Source: Acanthaster planci (lineage: Eukaryota > Echinodermata > Asteroidea > Valvatida > Acanthasteridae). From it: a DNA stretch of 64,000 bases. The notes under the pieces are model-generated. The model worked only from the letters and a program-made list of their open reading frames with translations. It ran no database searches and was not told the origin of the DNA. Location of the stretch: NCBI RefSeq assembly GCF_001949145.1, contig NW_019091470.1, positions 250,260 through 314,259 on the forward strand, in the 5' to 3' direction. Below are positions 27,301-37,930 of this stretch, one piece after another (positions within the stretch are counted from its first letter, which is position 1; every line of letters begins with the position of its first letter). Both the position numbers and the translations under genes were made by a program.

Positions 27301-30300
27301 CACTCTGCAGACAGCGTAGGAACCTTGACTGACAAGTCCCAGCAGCTGATTGACAGCAAGTAAAATTTTTTCTAAAAACGCCAAGCAACTTTATCTCAGA
27401 AAGTTCTAATTTGGGGCACTCCAGCTATGCGTATATGAACAAGGTCTCCAGAAGTGGTTAAAGTTTGAAGAATTAATCTCTAACCAGTGTCTAATTTGAC
27501 TGTGTGGTACCTGCGCATGACTGTGGGTATTCCCTCCACAGCCACAAACATGGCCAGTGTTAATGATCTGCAAGACACTTAACATTTTGCCAATTTTTTT
27601 TTTTTTTTAAATTTTCTTTTTTTATACACCAAAATGATGTGTGGGATATCATCTTTTGAAAAAAGTTTCTTCATAGTTATAGGGTGTCTACAACAGGAGC
27701 TGTTCTGATGATGTGGAAAAACAGATGGTCAGGAACATAATCTCCCCCCAAGGTGTACAGAAAAGGATATAGAAATGAAAGCAAAAACACAAAACCTCTA
27801 AAACAGGAAGCGTTATTTGAGACAAGTGTCTCGCTCAAGGATGAAATCGCCCCGATGCTGGACAGATAAACCACACAAGAGGAAAGACCCCCTGAAAATG
27901 ACAAAGCTGGTACGCATAAAAACCAGAAATGTTTCCCTTGGGCAAATGCACTTAAGGAAAAAAGGCGTTTCCATCTCTCTCTTTCCCAGGACGAGAGGTG
28001 CTCCTTCTCAGTCCAGATGTGGCACTTGCACCTGGACGCCACCAGGCAGGAGCTCTTCTCCACCTGTTCCCCCGGCCTGGCACAGGAGCTCTTTGGCCAG
28101 ATGGTCAGCCAGTCGCTCTCGCTGCTGGCTCAGTGCTACAGCGGGGCCAAGCCATCCTACAAGAGAACCAGGCAGTTCAGGTCGACAGATATCCTAACTC
28201 CAGTGTTATAGCAGTTAGCTTAGTCAAGGCCATTTAATACTTGCAAGCGAGATGCAAGCAATTTGACATCACGAAACTTTTGAAGTGAAATTTTCGCGAG
28301 TTGAAATCTGTTCAACTTTCTGAAACTTTGCAGCACATATGTGTGGATTGATGCCACAATTTTTGCAATTGCGTTTACTTTTACACCAAGTAGGAACTGG
28401 CCTTTATGCTTCTGAAAATTCTTAATGCTCCTTTTTTTCCCTGCCAAATTTATATGCTGTTATTGTCTCCTTTTGTCCACAGAGCGGACATCACAGCCCT
28501 GCTCCTGATCACCCTGGATCACCTCTGGTACCTCTGCCCCTCCCCGGGGCCTCTCCTGGACCCCCTCTCTGCCCACCAGCCGGTCTCCTCGGTCCACAAT
28601 GCCTGCACCTGCCTGCTGTCGGCGCTGAGTGTGGTGGGCGCGCCCCTAGCCGACCTGTACCATGTCTTCCGCAAGGGCTTCGGCCAGCGTCGTTCCAGGG
28701 GGATGGAGCGGACCATCTCGGAGCAAGAGGCCGTGGAGGGCTCATCGGGTCTGCTGTCACTGGCCGCAACGTCGTCCAGGGAGTGGCTGCGATGGGTCCG
28801 GCCGGGACTGTTTGACGGACTGCAGAAAGGGTAAAAGAAGAGCTGCACTGTGGTCTCAAAGATCAAAACTTGTCTCACCCGACTTTTCCATGACTTTTTA
28901 TTTCATCGTAGGTCGCATGAACTCTAACTTCAAGGCCATTCAAGCTGACCTTAACTCCGCTGTCATTCTTGCTAGCCTTGTATGCAGGAAACACAGGGCA
29001 GTCTCTATACTTTGTTCTTCGACTGAACCCACAACTGTCTATGTACAATTTGGTATCGTCAGCCTTTCAGAATCAATAAGCTAGTGTTGAAGTTTTCCTG
29101 TTGTGTATTAATGAGCATGTCTATATAAAAAAAAAAAATTGTGGGCCAGAGAAACTTAGAGTGACTCCTACAGCAAGCAGAAGTGAAGTTTTACTGTTTT
29201 GTTTCTTCTCGTTTTTTAAGAACATTTTGCAGTCAATTCCCTTATGTTACTTCTCTGTCCCTTTGTGAGCTATTTCAAAAGAATTATCTAAGGAACTGAT
29301 AACAGAAATGTTTTGTTTTCAATTTCAGAATGGATAATCTTCCAGACAAGCAGGCAGCGTTTATCCAGTTGAAACTACTGTGCAGTCAACCGTGTCCCAA
29401 GTACCCTCTGCTCCTACAGGTTAACGTCTCTTCATCTGTCCACGATCAACTTAACGCTCCCACTTTCCAACCCCGTCCAAAGCTGGCCCGTAAGAGCTCC
29501 ATTCTCTGGGCAAGCCAGTTCAGAAGGTAGAAAACGAGCTGGATTTTTCTGGCAGGAGTGGTTCAACATTGTACTCGAGTCTACCACTTCTGAGTCTGAG
29601 TCCCCCGAAACCGAGCCTAAGTCCGAGTCCTGATTCGAGTCCAAACTTGAATCCTACATCAGTGGTGTGATTCACAGTGTAGTGCGCTTCTAAATATTTA
29701 CCTTGAAGAGACCACCTTTTCCATTTTGACAATTGACAAGTTGCATATATATATATATCATTTTTTAAGATCTTCCTAATTGTTTTATATTCCCTCAGTA
29801 CTTCACGTATTTTCTTTCAGGCTCTTCTAATGAGGAACTGTCTGATACCTACACTCGTGGTCACTAACACAGGTATTGCTGAGAAACAACTTTTCCTACA
29901 GCTAAGTTTTAATAGGGAATGAGTTCCGTGTTGGCTTGCCAAAATAAGGCTTAGATTTCGCAATTCAAGGACTCTCTGGAATTCAACAATTCATTGAAAT
30001 GTGATGCAATGTGGAACGGGCCTGTCATGTTATTGTTTTCAAAGTTTTTATACCACGTGGAAGATAAAACACATCTTTCCAGAACTCATTTCACTTTTTG
30101 ATAACCTTGGCTACCAGCTTATGAGCTGGTTAAGATAGGATGCTAAAACAGGAAGGTAATTTCCTAGAAATTTATGTTATCATTACTTGTAAGGTTCAGA
30201 CAATGTCAAGAAAATGATCCCAATGTTAGGCGATTTTCAGGCATATTCAGTGACTTGTTTCGTTGGTGCGTGTGATGTACTGATTTTCCCATTTTCCAGG

Positions 30301-33300
30301 CCCGACCCAATCACAGACCAGCCAATTGAACTCCCTTGCAGCCTACGAGGGGTGCAGCGGTGGGATCTGCCCAGGCAAATCCTGCCGCACCTTCCAGAGC
30401 CAGGACATCCCCGACGCTGTCCAGCCCCTGGTAGGCCTGTTGGCCCTGTGTGGGGACCAGCCAGGCGCGCTGACAGCAGTCCTCATGGCCATGATCGAAA
30501 AGTGAGTCTGAAATCTCGCTGAAAAAAAGAGCGATATTTTTGACCACCCATTTCACTATTTTGGTCGAGGCCGCAATCAGTTGACTTTGTGTCGGGAATC
30601 AAATAATTATGAAACCCCTCTTGGTTTTTCCTTAATATCAAGGACTTTGCAAGACCATCATTCTCCTAGACTTGTTGGACACTTTTACCTATGAAACTTT
30701 GAAACTTTTTTGATTGATTCATTGAATGTTGCATTTTGGAAGGACTGACTGGATTTTTGTTTCTAGAGAGGATAACTGGGAGTGTTTTGAAGCCAGCTGC
30801 TTGCCTGGTAAGACGTCACCGGTTCCCCTATGGCTGGAAAGCGTCTACAAACTCATCTCATCCTACATTGACAGGTAAACTGTAGCCTCCGTCCAAAGAA
30901 AGAGAAAGAAATTTTACTGGACTGAGCCCCAGCGTGTTTCCTCTTTGGGATATGCTTAACTCCCAGTGGAAAGTTTCCAGATACTTCCTTTTTGCTTGAA
31001 CTTGGCTTCATTTTTACACCAAGCTAAATATAAGTCTTTTACTGACCCATGTTCTGATGTCATAGGCAAAGACGGCGCAATCTAAAGTAGTCGACAAGTC
31101 TACAAAACTTTGATAAATGGTGAAAATATGAAAATGATGCGGAGCCATCACTGAGTGCTAGATCAGCACGATGACAACTATCGTATATGGCGTAGACGGC
31201 CACCATTTTGCCTCACTAGTTAGTTTTACGACGTACGTAGATTTGCTACCCAGTGCCTACCACAATGGCGACCAATCTCGGGGAAGCCGTACGGTCATGT
31301 GGTACTTGTATGGCTTTTGATTGGACCCTGTTCTGTCCAGCCCAATTTGTGATGCCCGGTATTGTCTCTTTTTTCCCCCCAGAGCCATCAAGCCAGCCTT
31401 GGCGATCCTTCTCAAGGATCCAGTAGATCCTAAGCACCTAGTGGGCTTCGTCAACTCGGTCAAGGAGCTCCCCTGTGGCTGCCAGCTGAAGAAGAAGGCG
31501 CAAATAATCAAAGCGACAGGTCTGTAGGGTCAGAAGAACGGAGAAGGGTCAACTCATTTATCAAAGCAACAGGTCTGTAGGGTCAGAAGAACGGAGAAGT
31601 GGTCAACTCATTTATCAAAGCGACAGGTCTGTAGGGTCAGAAGAACGAAGAAGTGGTCAACTCATTTATCAAAGCGACAGGTCTGTAGGGTCAGAAGAAC
31701 GAAGAAGGGTCAACTCATTTATCAGGGATGCCAGTTTTTAGGAACAGTTTCAATTTCAGCCATTTTCATTTCAAATTTTTGGCCAATTCCAGGCCTCAAT
31801 GAGGTATGTTTGGGCTTCTGTGGCCTTATTGTCTGGCTCTTTGTCTGATTTATTCAGGTGTTGTTGCATCAGCTTTCTGAGATTAGTCTTTTGTTTTGGC
31901 ACAAATAACGAATATCGCTCGCAGGTGCGTCATCAGTACAGAGGTCTATCTGTGCAGTTTGGAGCAGAGAGATCTCCATCATTTGTGATCTGATCCCACA
32001 AAATGAGTCTTATGGCCATTTTTACAGAAATTTTGTATCAGTTGGCTTTGGAAATGGCAAACTGAACTCGTTTTGATGTACCAGTCAGTTTGGCAACCTG
32101 ATGAAAGGGGATTTTACGGGGAAAAATGTTCAAGTTTCCTGTCGATCGACTTTAAGCGAGATTCTTTCACAGGCCTCTAATTTGCCATCAACTCTGGTGA
32201 ACGGTAAATCAATTTGTCAAGTTGGGGCCTTTTTATATAGAGCACTGGGTGTGTAAAACATTTGTGTGTTTTGTAGGCCCCCAAGATGACATCTTGATGG
32301 CAATGCAAGTCCTGATCACCACCCTGGCAGACAACGTGGGCGCCTTACCCACCCCACTCTGCATCTTCTTCAACAGTCTACAGCAACACCTGAACGAAAA
32401 GGAGGTACATTGCGCGCATGACTGCATGGGATTGCAGGTGAGGATTTGGAAAATGGGGCTAATAAAGGCCCAACATTTTGATCCCAGTAGAATCATGTGA
32501 AAGGTTAATTTTTCACATGGCTTCAGTCAGCACTGAGTATACAGTGTTTACAACAGACATTGGTGAAGGGCAAATATCCAATATGAAACTAACATCTTCC
32601 AGACGCAAAAATTATATCTCAGATAACATATGCTTGGCCTGGTACCCCTTATTGATTCAAACTGGTCAGCAGACCCCGACAAGCTCAGTGGTCGAGTGGT
32701 CAAGACATCTGCACTAGAAAGCAGGGGATCAGGTGTGTGAGTCCTGCCCGAGTCGGCTAACGAATGTTTTCACAAGACCTCAAGCAACACCAAGTGCACA
32801 GTATTATTTATGTACTCCAGCAAAGGCCAAAATGCTTTGAGAGACACGATGAGTGTGCAAGCAGAAATTGTCTCTCTTCAGGTGATAGCCAGCTGCCTGT
32901 ACAACAAACTCAGCGACCAGGAGACGCTGGTGGAGATGGCCGGTGTGCCCATCGGCGCTCAGACCCACAACGATCTCAGCCAGTTTGGAGACTATTGTTA
33001 CAAGGCCCTGACTGCTTCCACTGCAAGTAAGTGCAACGGCTTCCGTCGTCCACAGAGACGAAGAACAATTTCCACTTACTCTTCTCGTAGTCTTGACATG
33101 TCAAAATTTTGACACAGGTTTCTGTAAAATCTGGAGCGTGTTATGGACTGTCTCAGGAAAGTGCGGTTTCACAGCTGATAGTGTGAATTACACAAGTTTA
33201 ATTACAGAAGTCTTTAACCAATTGGGATGAGACTTTGTGTATATATAGAGTATGCTTTTCTGTAGTAGCATACCGTGTCTCAATAAAATCTGTAGTTTTG

Positions 33301-35944
33301 CTTCCAAAATCTGGACATGTGCAGTAATTCTTGGCTGTGTGTGAAGATAAATACAGGTTTAGCCATACTAAAAGGACCCCTTGCACAGTTTTCCAAAGCC
33401 GCTTATTCTTCAAATGTTTATTCACCCTGACTGTTTTCAATTCTCCATTTGTTATATATATAGTTTTTTGTTCTCACACCCAAGAAGGTTTGGGTGAATT
33501 TTTTACCAATCGGCTCTCCCGTTGCAGAGTGCAGGGAGAGTCTACCCCAGCCTGTCTATGCCTTCATGAGTCGCCACACCGACTGGCTGCACAGCAAGAT
33601 AGACACCATCATAAGCCACATGGACAACGAGTAAGGCCAAGGTCCCAATCACTCAGCTGTGGCTTGAGATCACACACGACTCTATTGGAAGTGGCTGCAG
33701 CCGTACACCATAGAACCGTGCACAATCTCAAGCCGCAGACAAGTAATTCAGACAACGCCACAGATTTGCCAACCTCTGCTGTTGGCGTAACTCAACGAAG
33801 TGCCGTCAGTCCCCATATTTACATTTACTAATCTGTTTGAGGTTTATGACTAACTGTTGTCGTTTTCATTCATTTTTCAAAATCATGTTTGCCAGAAATG
33901 CAATTCAACTTAGGGTGCATCCCTGAAAAGGGTTCACAGTGCACTTCAGAATTAAACTGGGGAAATGAATGAAATTAAGACTCAACAATTAGCAACGGGA
34001 GTATCTTGAACATGGCAGAATGTTTACATTCTGTGCAGTTTTGGCCCAAACCTATCACCATATTTATTTTATGTTGGGGACCACATATTACATGTGGAGG
34101 GATATAAGGATCACTATTTCCCAGATGCTCTGCTCTGTAGGGTGTTTGTCACCTATTTGGGTTAAAACTGTCACTCAAGCTACTCATATTTGGTATCATC
34201 AATAATGTCGGATCACTATTTCCCAGATGCTCTGCTCGGTAGGGTGTTTGTCACCTATTTGGGTTAAAACTGTCACTCAAGCTACTCATATTTGGTATCA
34301 TCAATAATGTCGGATCACTATTTCCCAGATGCTCTGCTCGGTAGGGTGTTTGTCACCTATTTGGGTTAAAACTATCACTCAAGCTACTCATATTTGGTCT
34401 CATCAATAATGTCAGATCACTATTTCCCAGATGCTCTGCTCTGTAGGGTGTTTGTCACCTATTTGGGTTAAAACTATCACTCAAAATAATGTCGGACAAC
34501 TATAATGGTCACTTTTACAACAGCAAGTGCACTGCTTTGGAGGTTGTTTGTCATCTCTTTGTGTTAGGACTATCTCTGAGGCTGTTTATGAATTGGTACC
34601 ATATACATGTGTCAAATGTAGAGGACTGTAAGTATCAGTGTGTCCCGAATGCTCGGCTTTTTGCAGGCTGTTTGCCAACTGCTCTGGTTACCCCTTGGAG
34701 GAAGCCCCTTCGGAATTCCTGGAGCATTACCGGCAGATGCAGGCTAGTCTCGTCCTCCAGGCTCCAGACGGTACGATGGCTTAGCAAGTTTGCTACGCTT
34801 TTTGTCTTCAGAAAAAGATAACCATTCAGACTTTTTATTTTGCATCCGCGTTATAGTTAGAATTTGCATAGGCTACAGAGAAATGACTGTTGAATCCACA
34901 TAAAACAACGGGGTGCTTACGAGGCGCACTGCTTGTTTGTCGAGGCAGGCAGTTCGCATTGGTCAGAATGGTTTTTAGTTTTTGTACATTCACCCACACC
35001 AATGCCTTAACTCTTTTCCAGAGAATAATGTCACGCCTCGCCAAGATATTTTCTGATGTTGGCAGAAACATTCTGTCATCTATGTATCTACTTTGAAACT
35101 ACCCTCTGTCTGTCCATAAAGTATTCAGCTGTCCCAATTTTCCATTTCAGGAGAGAAGTATCTTCTTCAAGCTTACAACATGTTGAGAAATAACCTCGTA
35201 AGTAAAAGATCTACTGCTGTGCTTAATTAGTTGTATTGCTATTTTCTTGCAACTTTTTTTGAGGAGTAGCCAAGTTTTCTTCATGGCATTTGGTTGTTGG
35301 AAGTGTTTAGTTTTTTTAGTTGGTTAGTAACTTATTTCTGTTTATTTTCTTTTCAAAACTTTTGCTTGCGTTTTGTTTATTTCTTTGCATCATGTCATTT
35401 AATTAAAGGGGCCAATCTCAGAATGTCAGTAAATGGTGCACTATTTTTACTGTTGACATTATTATAAAATTACTTTCAAGTCTCCCTAAAAGGGACTGTC
35501 AGTTAAATTGTTCACCCCCTTTTCATTTTTGTCTTTGTGTTTTTTCGCCCATAGGATTGGTTTGAACATCAGTTAGAAATCCCACCAATGTTCCCTGCCA
35601 AAGACGCTTCCTCCTCCCCGACTGATCCCAAGGAGAGCCCTATCTTCTCCCTGGACTTGACCAAGAGCCCCTGGGCCCCCCACGCCCTGGCCGCACCCTT
35701 CCACCCCTTAGCCCGCTTCAACATGCTAGGCGGTGCCGAGTTTGACCAGGTCTGCCTGGCCGACTTTCCCTATGACTGGCCCCGGCTGCTGCAGTGCGAG
35801 CTGGGCATGAGTGAGGTGGGGTTTCGGACCCTGCTCTCCCACCGTCACGAGATGCAGGAGGATGCCTTCCTGGAGGAGGCAGAGAAGAGACCTGTCCAGG
35901 CCCTAAGGAGCAAGTACAACTTGGACGGTGCCGAGCTGGTCTGA
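18383..35944 (+). CDS. KIAA0825: KIAA0825 orthologue, 25 coding exons
   Basis: Exons: 18383-18535 (ATG 18399), 19150-19375, 19901-20323, 20948-21088, 21736-21988, 22519-22674, 23048-23229, 23704-23857, 24272-24318, 24740-24883, 25408-25544, 26662-26812, 27990-28180, 28483-28830, 29329-29419, 29821-29872, 30300-30501, 30767-30874, 31383-31519, 32277-32404, 32882-33026, 33528-33630, 34667-34770, 35151-35197, 35555-35944. Every phase closes, giving about 1398 residues (human 1275). Matches to human KIAA0825 include an N-terminal EDIDRQLSEN (human SDIDEKIEQN), LLWEDIRSRLRRFFLDRLQ (human MWDDIRLHLRRFL), a CSFSVQMWHLHL block and PSYKRTRQFRADITALLL. No catalytic domain is known; human loss is linked to postaxial polydactyly. 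An acidic run (about residues 371-389) looks lineage-specific. The ATG has a good CACC context. The exon 1 to exon 2 junction is the least certain. Confidence 0.92.
19545..19740 (+). repeat. tRNA-derived SINE-like fragment in KIAA0825 intron 2
   Basis: A Pol III B-box-like GGGTTCAATTCCC lies at about 19599-19611, with a loose A-box region (GGTGGCTTGTG) about 45 bp upstream. It is followed by a tail ending TCTGCAGTTAGATATGC. The spacing and the tRNA T-arm word fit a tRNA-related SINE head. The 3' boundary is approximate. Confidence 0.45.
21340..21412 (-). repeat. Retroelement-like fragment with CTGACGA...CGAAACGTTG signature
   Basis: The minus strand reads CTGACGACGG, then a spacer, then CCGAAACGTTGAGT. 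This pattern recurs in dispersed elements of marine invertebrates, including terminal regions of Penelope-like elements. The CTGANGA and GAAAC words also recall a hammerhead ribozyme core, but the first stem II base pair does not form. Only about 70 bp is visible. The assignment is tentative. Confidence 0.25.
23479..23662 (+). repeat. Dispersed repeat copy A, KIAA0825 intron 7
   Basis: It aligns by eye, in opposite orientation, with 37131-37310. Shared words include GGCACGCTTACCTTGGAG, GTGCACAACC, TGCTTA and CGACTTTT, and the copies share a similar order and length. It is probably an old non-autonomous transposon or SINE copy. Confidence 0.65.
25692..26262 (+). mobile_element. piggyBac-like MITE copy 1, KIAA0825 intron 11
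   Basis: It begins CCACTTGCCGCC directly after TTAA (25688-25691) and ends GCGCAAAGTGG before TTGA, a one-base decay of TTAA. Its interior aligns, in inverted orientation, with the copy at 26851-27457. Shared words include CGGGGACAAAAGCGCTCCA-like and GAAATGAAGATAC-like blocks. TTAA target sites with short CCACTT termini are typical of piggyBac-type elements. No intact transposase is visible, so it is non-autonomous. Confidence 0.75.
26851..27457 (-). mobile_element. piggyBac-like MITE copy 2, KIAA0825 intron 12, inverted relative to copy 1
   Basis: It is flanked by perfect TTAA duplications (26847-26850 and 27458-27461), and its ends are CCACTTC...GAAGTGG. Read on the minus strand, its interior matches copy 1 over most of its length. 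It starts 38 bp after exon 12. Intact termini and target-site duplication suggest it is no older than copy 1. No coding capacity is recognised. Confidence 0.8.
31507..31720 (+). repeat. Four-copy 53/54-bp tandem repeat across the exon 19 splice donor
   Basis: Units start at 31507, 31560, 31614 and 31668. They are almost identical, each beginning ATCAAAGCGACAG (one copy AGCAACAG) and then GTCTGTAGGGTCAGAAG. The first unit contains the last 13 bases of KIAA0825 exon 19 and its GT donor. The donor context is therefore repeated three more times in the intron. Confidence 0.9.
32681..32758 (+). repeat. tRNA-derived SINE-like fragment, KIAA0825 intron 20
   Basis: TGGTCGAGTGG at about 32689-32699 fits the Pol III A-box consensus and resembles Ser/Leu tRNA heads. 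A degenerate B-box-like region (GTGTGTGAGTCCTGCC) follows about 40 bp later. It does not fold as a complete tRNA, so it is a tRNA-related SINE fragment and not a tRNA gene. Confidence 0.45.
34111..34480 (+). repeat. 102-bp tandem repeat, KIAA0825 intron 22
   Basis: TCACTATTTCCCAGATGCTC recurs at 34111, 34213, 34315 and 34417, an exact 102-bp period. Only a few substitutions separate the copies. The fourth is truncated, and a strongly diverged fifth copy may follow to about 34610. Splicing evidence places it within an intron, so although the period is a multiple of three it does not appear to be coding. Confidence 0.92.
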
Positions 35945-37130
35945 GCGGCCCAAAATGGTCTATTGGAAGATTGGTTCTAGGAAAGTTATATGTGTTTGTA
36001 ACTGTGCCATCGTTTTCACTGCCATCTCAAAAATACAACATGGATGCTTAAGCCTTGCCCAAAATGGCTTTCCAGAGCTACGGCTATGTCTGCCGTCAGT
36101 GCATCTCCGCATGTTTCCACCAGGCAAAGATGTAGACCTAGCTCTAGACTTCATCTTTGCATGCTGCCTTACGAGTTTGTTTTCCAAGCATAGTTGTCTC
36201 CAGGGTGGCAGGGTACCAGTATCCTTGGGGGTAGCAGGGAACCAGTTTATTCTCAAGCAGGGAGAAGAGGTTATGAAGGGAACTATAGTTGTGACCAGAC
36301 TACCAAAACTCTCAAGTTTAATCCAAAGGTGACCTCTCTAAACAGTGCCCTCTGTTGCCCTAGCCATAGTGATCAAAACTTTAGTTTTTGTAGCACCTAA
36401 TTCTACCCCTCTTGACTGCTCCAAGTTCAGAAATGAACTTTACTGTAACCAAAAGTGTATCTGTTTGTTGTATTTTACCCCAAAAATCTTCCCTTGATGT
36501 GTTTATATAACTGTTGCTGTATGTATAAATTTGTGTCTGTATTGAGATCTTTTATATTTTAAAGAGACCCCCTTTTGCCAATTAGATACACCGATTAGTT
36601 GGTAGCAGTTGGCCTACAGACACTGTGGCTTTACTGTGACGAGCATACCGGTTTAGGACAGCTTTCAGTTCATTCAAAATTTTTAACTTACTCCCGTGTA
36701 GGTTTTTCCAGAAATGTGTTTTTTTTTATGTGACTGCCTGTGCCAACTTGACACAAAGATTGTTGTCACAACTCCAAAAACAGTGACCTCAATTTCATTA
36801 TTGAGAAATATTTCAAAATTACCAATAACTTAACTTTAACCTAACAATAACAGTACTTTACACATCATTTGGGTCTCAGGTTTACTACAGGGCAGTTGCT
36901 TGAGTACAGTGATATATAATGAAAAATGTGACATTTGTGTATCTATCATGTACATAAAAAATATTTGAAAAGTGTGATATGGCTATGTTAAGCTAAGAAG
37001 CAGGGTTACATTTTGTTAATCTCTGTTTAAAAATATTCAAAGTTTCCTAAGGCTGAGCAAAGTATTCTTACATGTGCAAAAGAAGCCCATAGACTGTACT
37101 TCCCCATCTGGAATTCAGAGCAGAGCACAA

Positions 37131-37310
37131 TTTCACAGAGCTGCTTAACAGTTAGCAGAAAAGTCGTACTTACAATAACAGAAAAATTTGCTAATCTTAA
37201 GCACTATTTCACCCCACAGTTGTGCTTACGGTTGTGCACGTAGAGAGATTTTTATTGTTTTGTTTTGTTACTATGTGAAGGAAATGTTTCCTCCAAGGTA
37301 AGCGTGCCTT
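37131..37310 (-). repeat. Dispersed repeat copy B, KIAA0825 3' UTR
   Basis: This is the reverse-orientation counterpart of 23479-23662, running from CTCCAAGGTAAGCGTGCC at its right end to TTTCACAGAG at its left. Identity judged by eye is moderate and punctuated by small indels. Confidence 0.65.
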
Positions 37311-37693
37311 TTTCTGTGATTACTGTGGTCTCCACAAAATACGTGTACACAGAGCATAACATTAGCATAAAATTGGCCCTGGTCATTCTAAATACACTGT
37401 GAATGGCTACCAGTCGTTAAGAACGAGATGCCTACTACCTCTACTGCACAATTACTGGAAAATTGGTACTCAACATCAGGCCCCTCAATCAACAGGAAGA
37501 AAACAGAGTTTCTTTCTTTTTGAAATTCACAGTTATTATTGGATAATGTTATTTTAATTCACGCACATTTGGGTACTAGCATCGTTTTTCGCTGAAATAT
37601 TTTAGCTAAAGTAGCTAAATTAGCTAGTCAGAGCATGGAGGAAGGAAGATAAGTGCAATATTGTCTGGTGTAAAGCAGTGTAAAATTTGTCTG

Positions 37694-37699
37694 AATAAA
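37694..37699 (+). terminator. Candidate KIAA0825 polyadenylation signal
   Basis: AATAAA followed within 25 bases by a GT-rich downstream element. It is the best-placed hexamer downstream of the stop codon. Confidence 0.5.
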
Positions 37700-37930
37700 T
37701 GAAAAATTTCAAAAATTTGTGCCTGTGTGCTCTTGTGATACACTTCTTTCTATTGAAAGCATTAGATTAATTGACAGAAGTTTTGCTATAAATTGACATG
37801 ACACTCAGTTATCATGTGCATGAATTCACCGAATTATTTCATTATATTTCACTGACAACCCATTTTGGATTGGGAACGGCCAAAATAAGCACATTTTTCT
37901 AGGTCTTTAAGCCATTTATGTGTACCCCAT

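Larger units (their letters stand above)
35945..37715 (+). other. KIAA0825: KIAA0825 3' UTR (predicted extent)
   Basis: The sequence after the TGA stop has no coding pattern. AATAAA at 37694-37699, followed by a GT-rich stretch (TTTGTGCCTGTGTGC), is the best cleavage context. It implies a 3' UTR of about 1.75 kb. The dispersed repeat copy B (37131-37310) would lie inside it. Confidence 0.5.
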
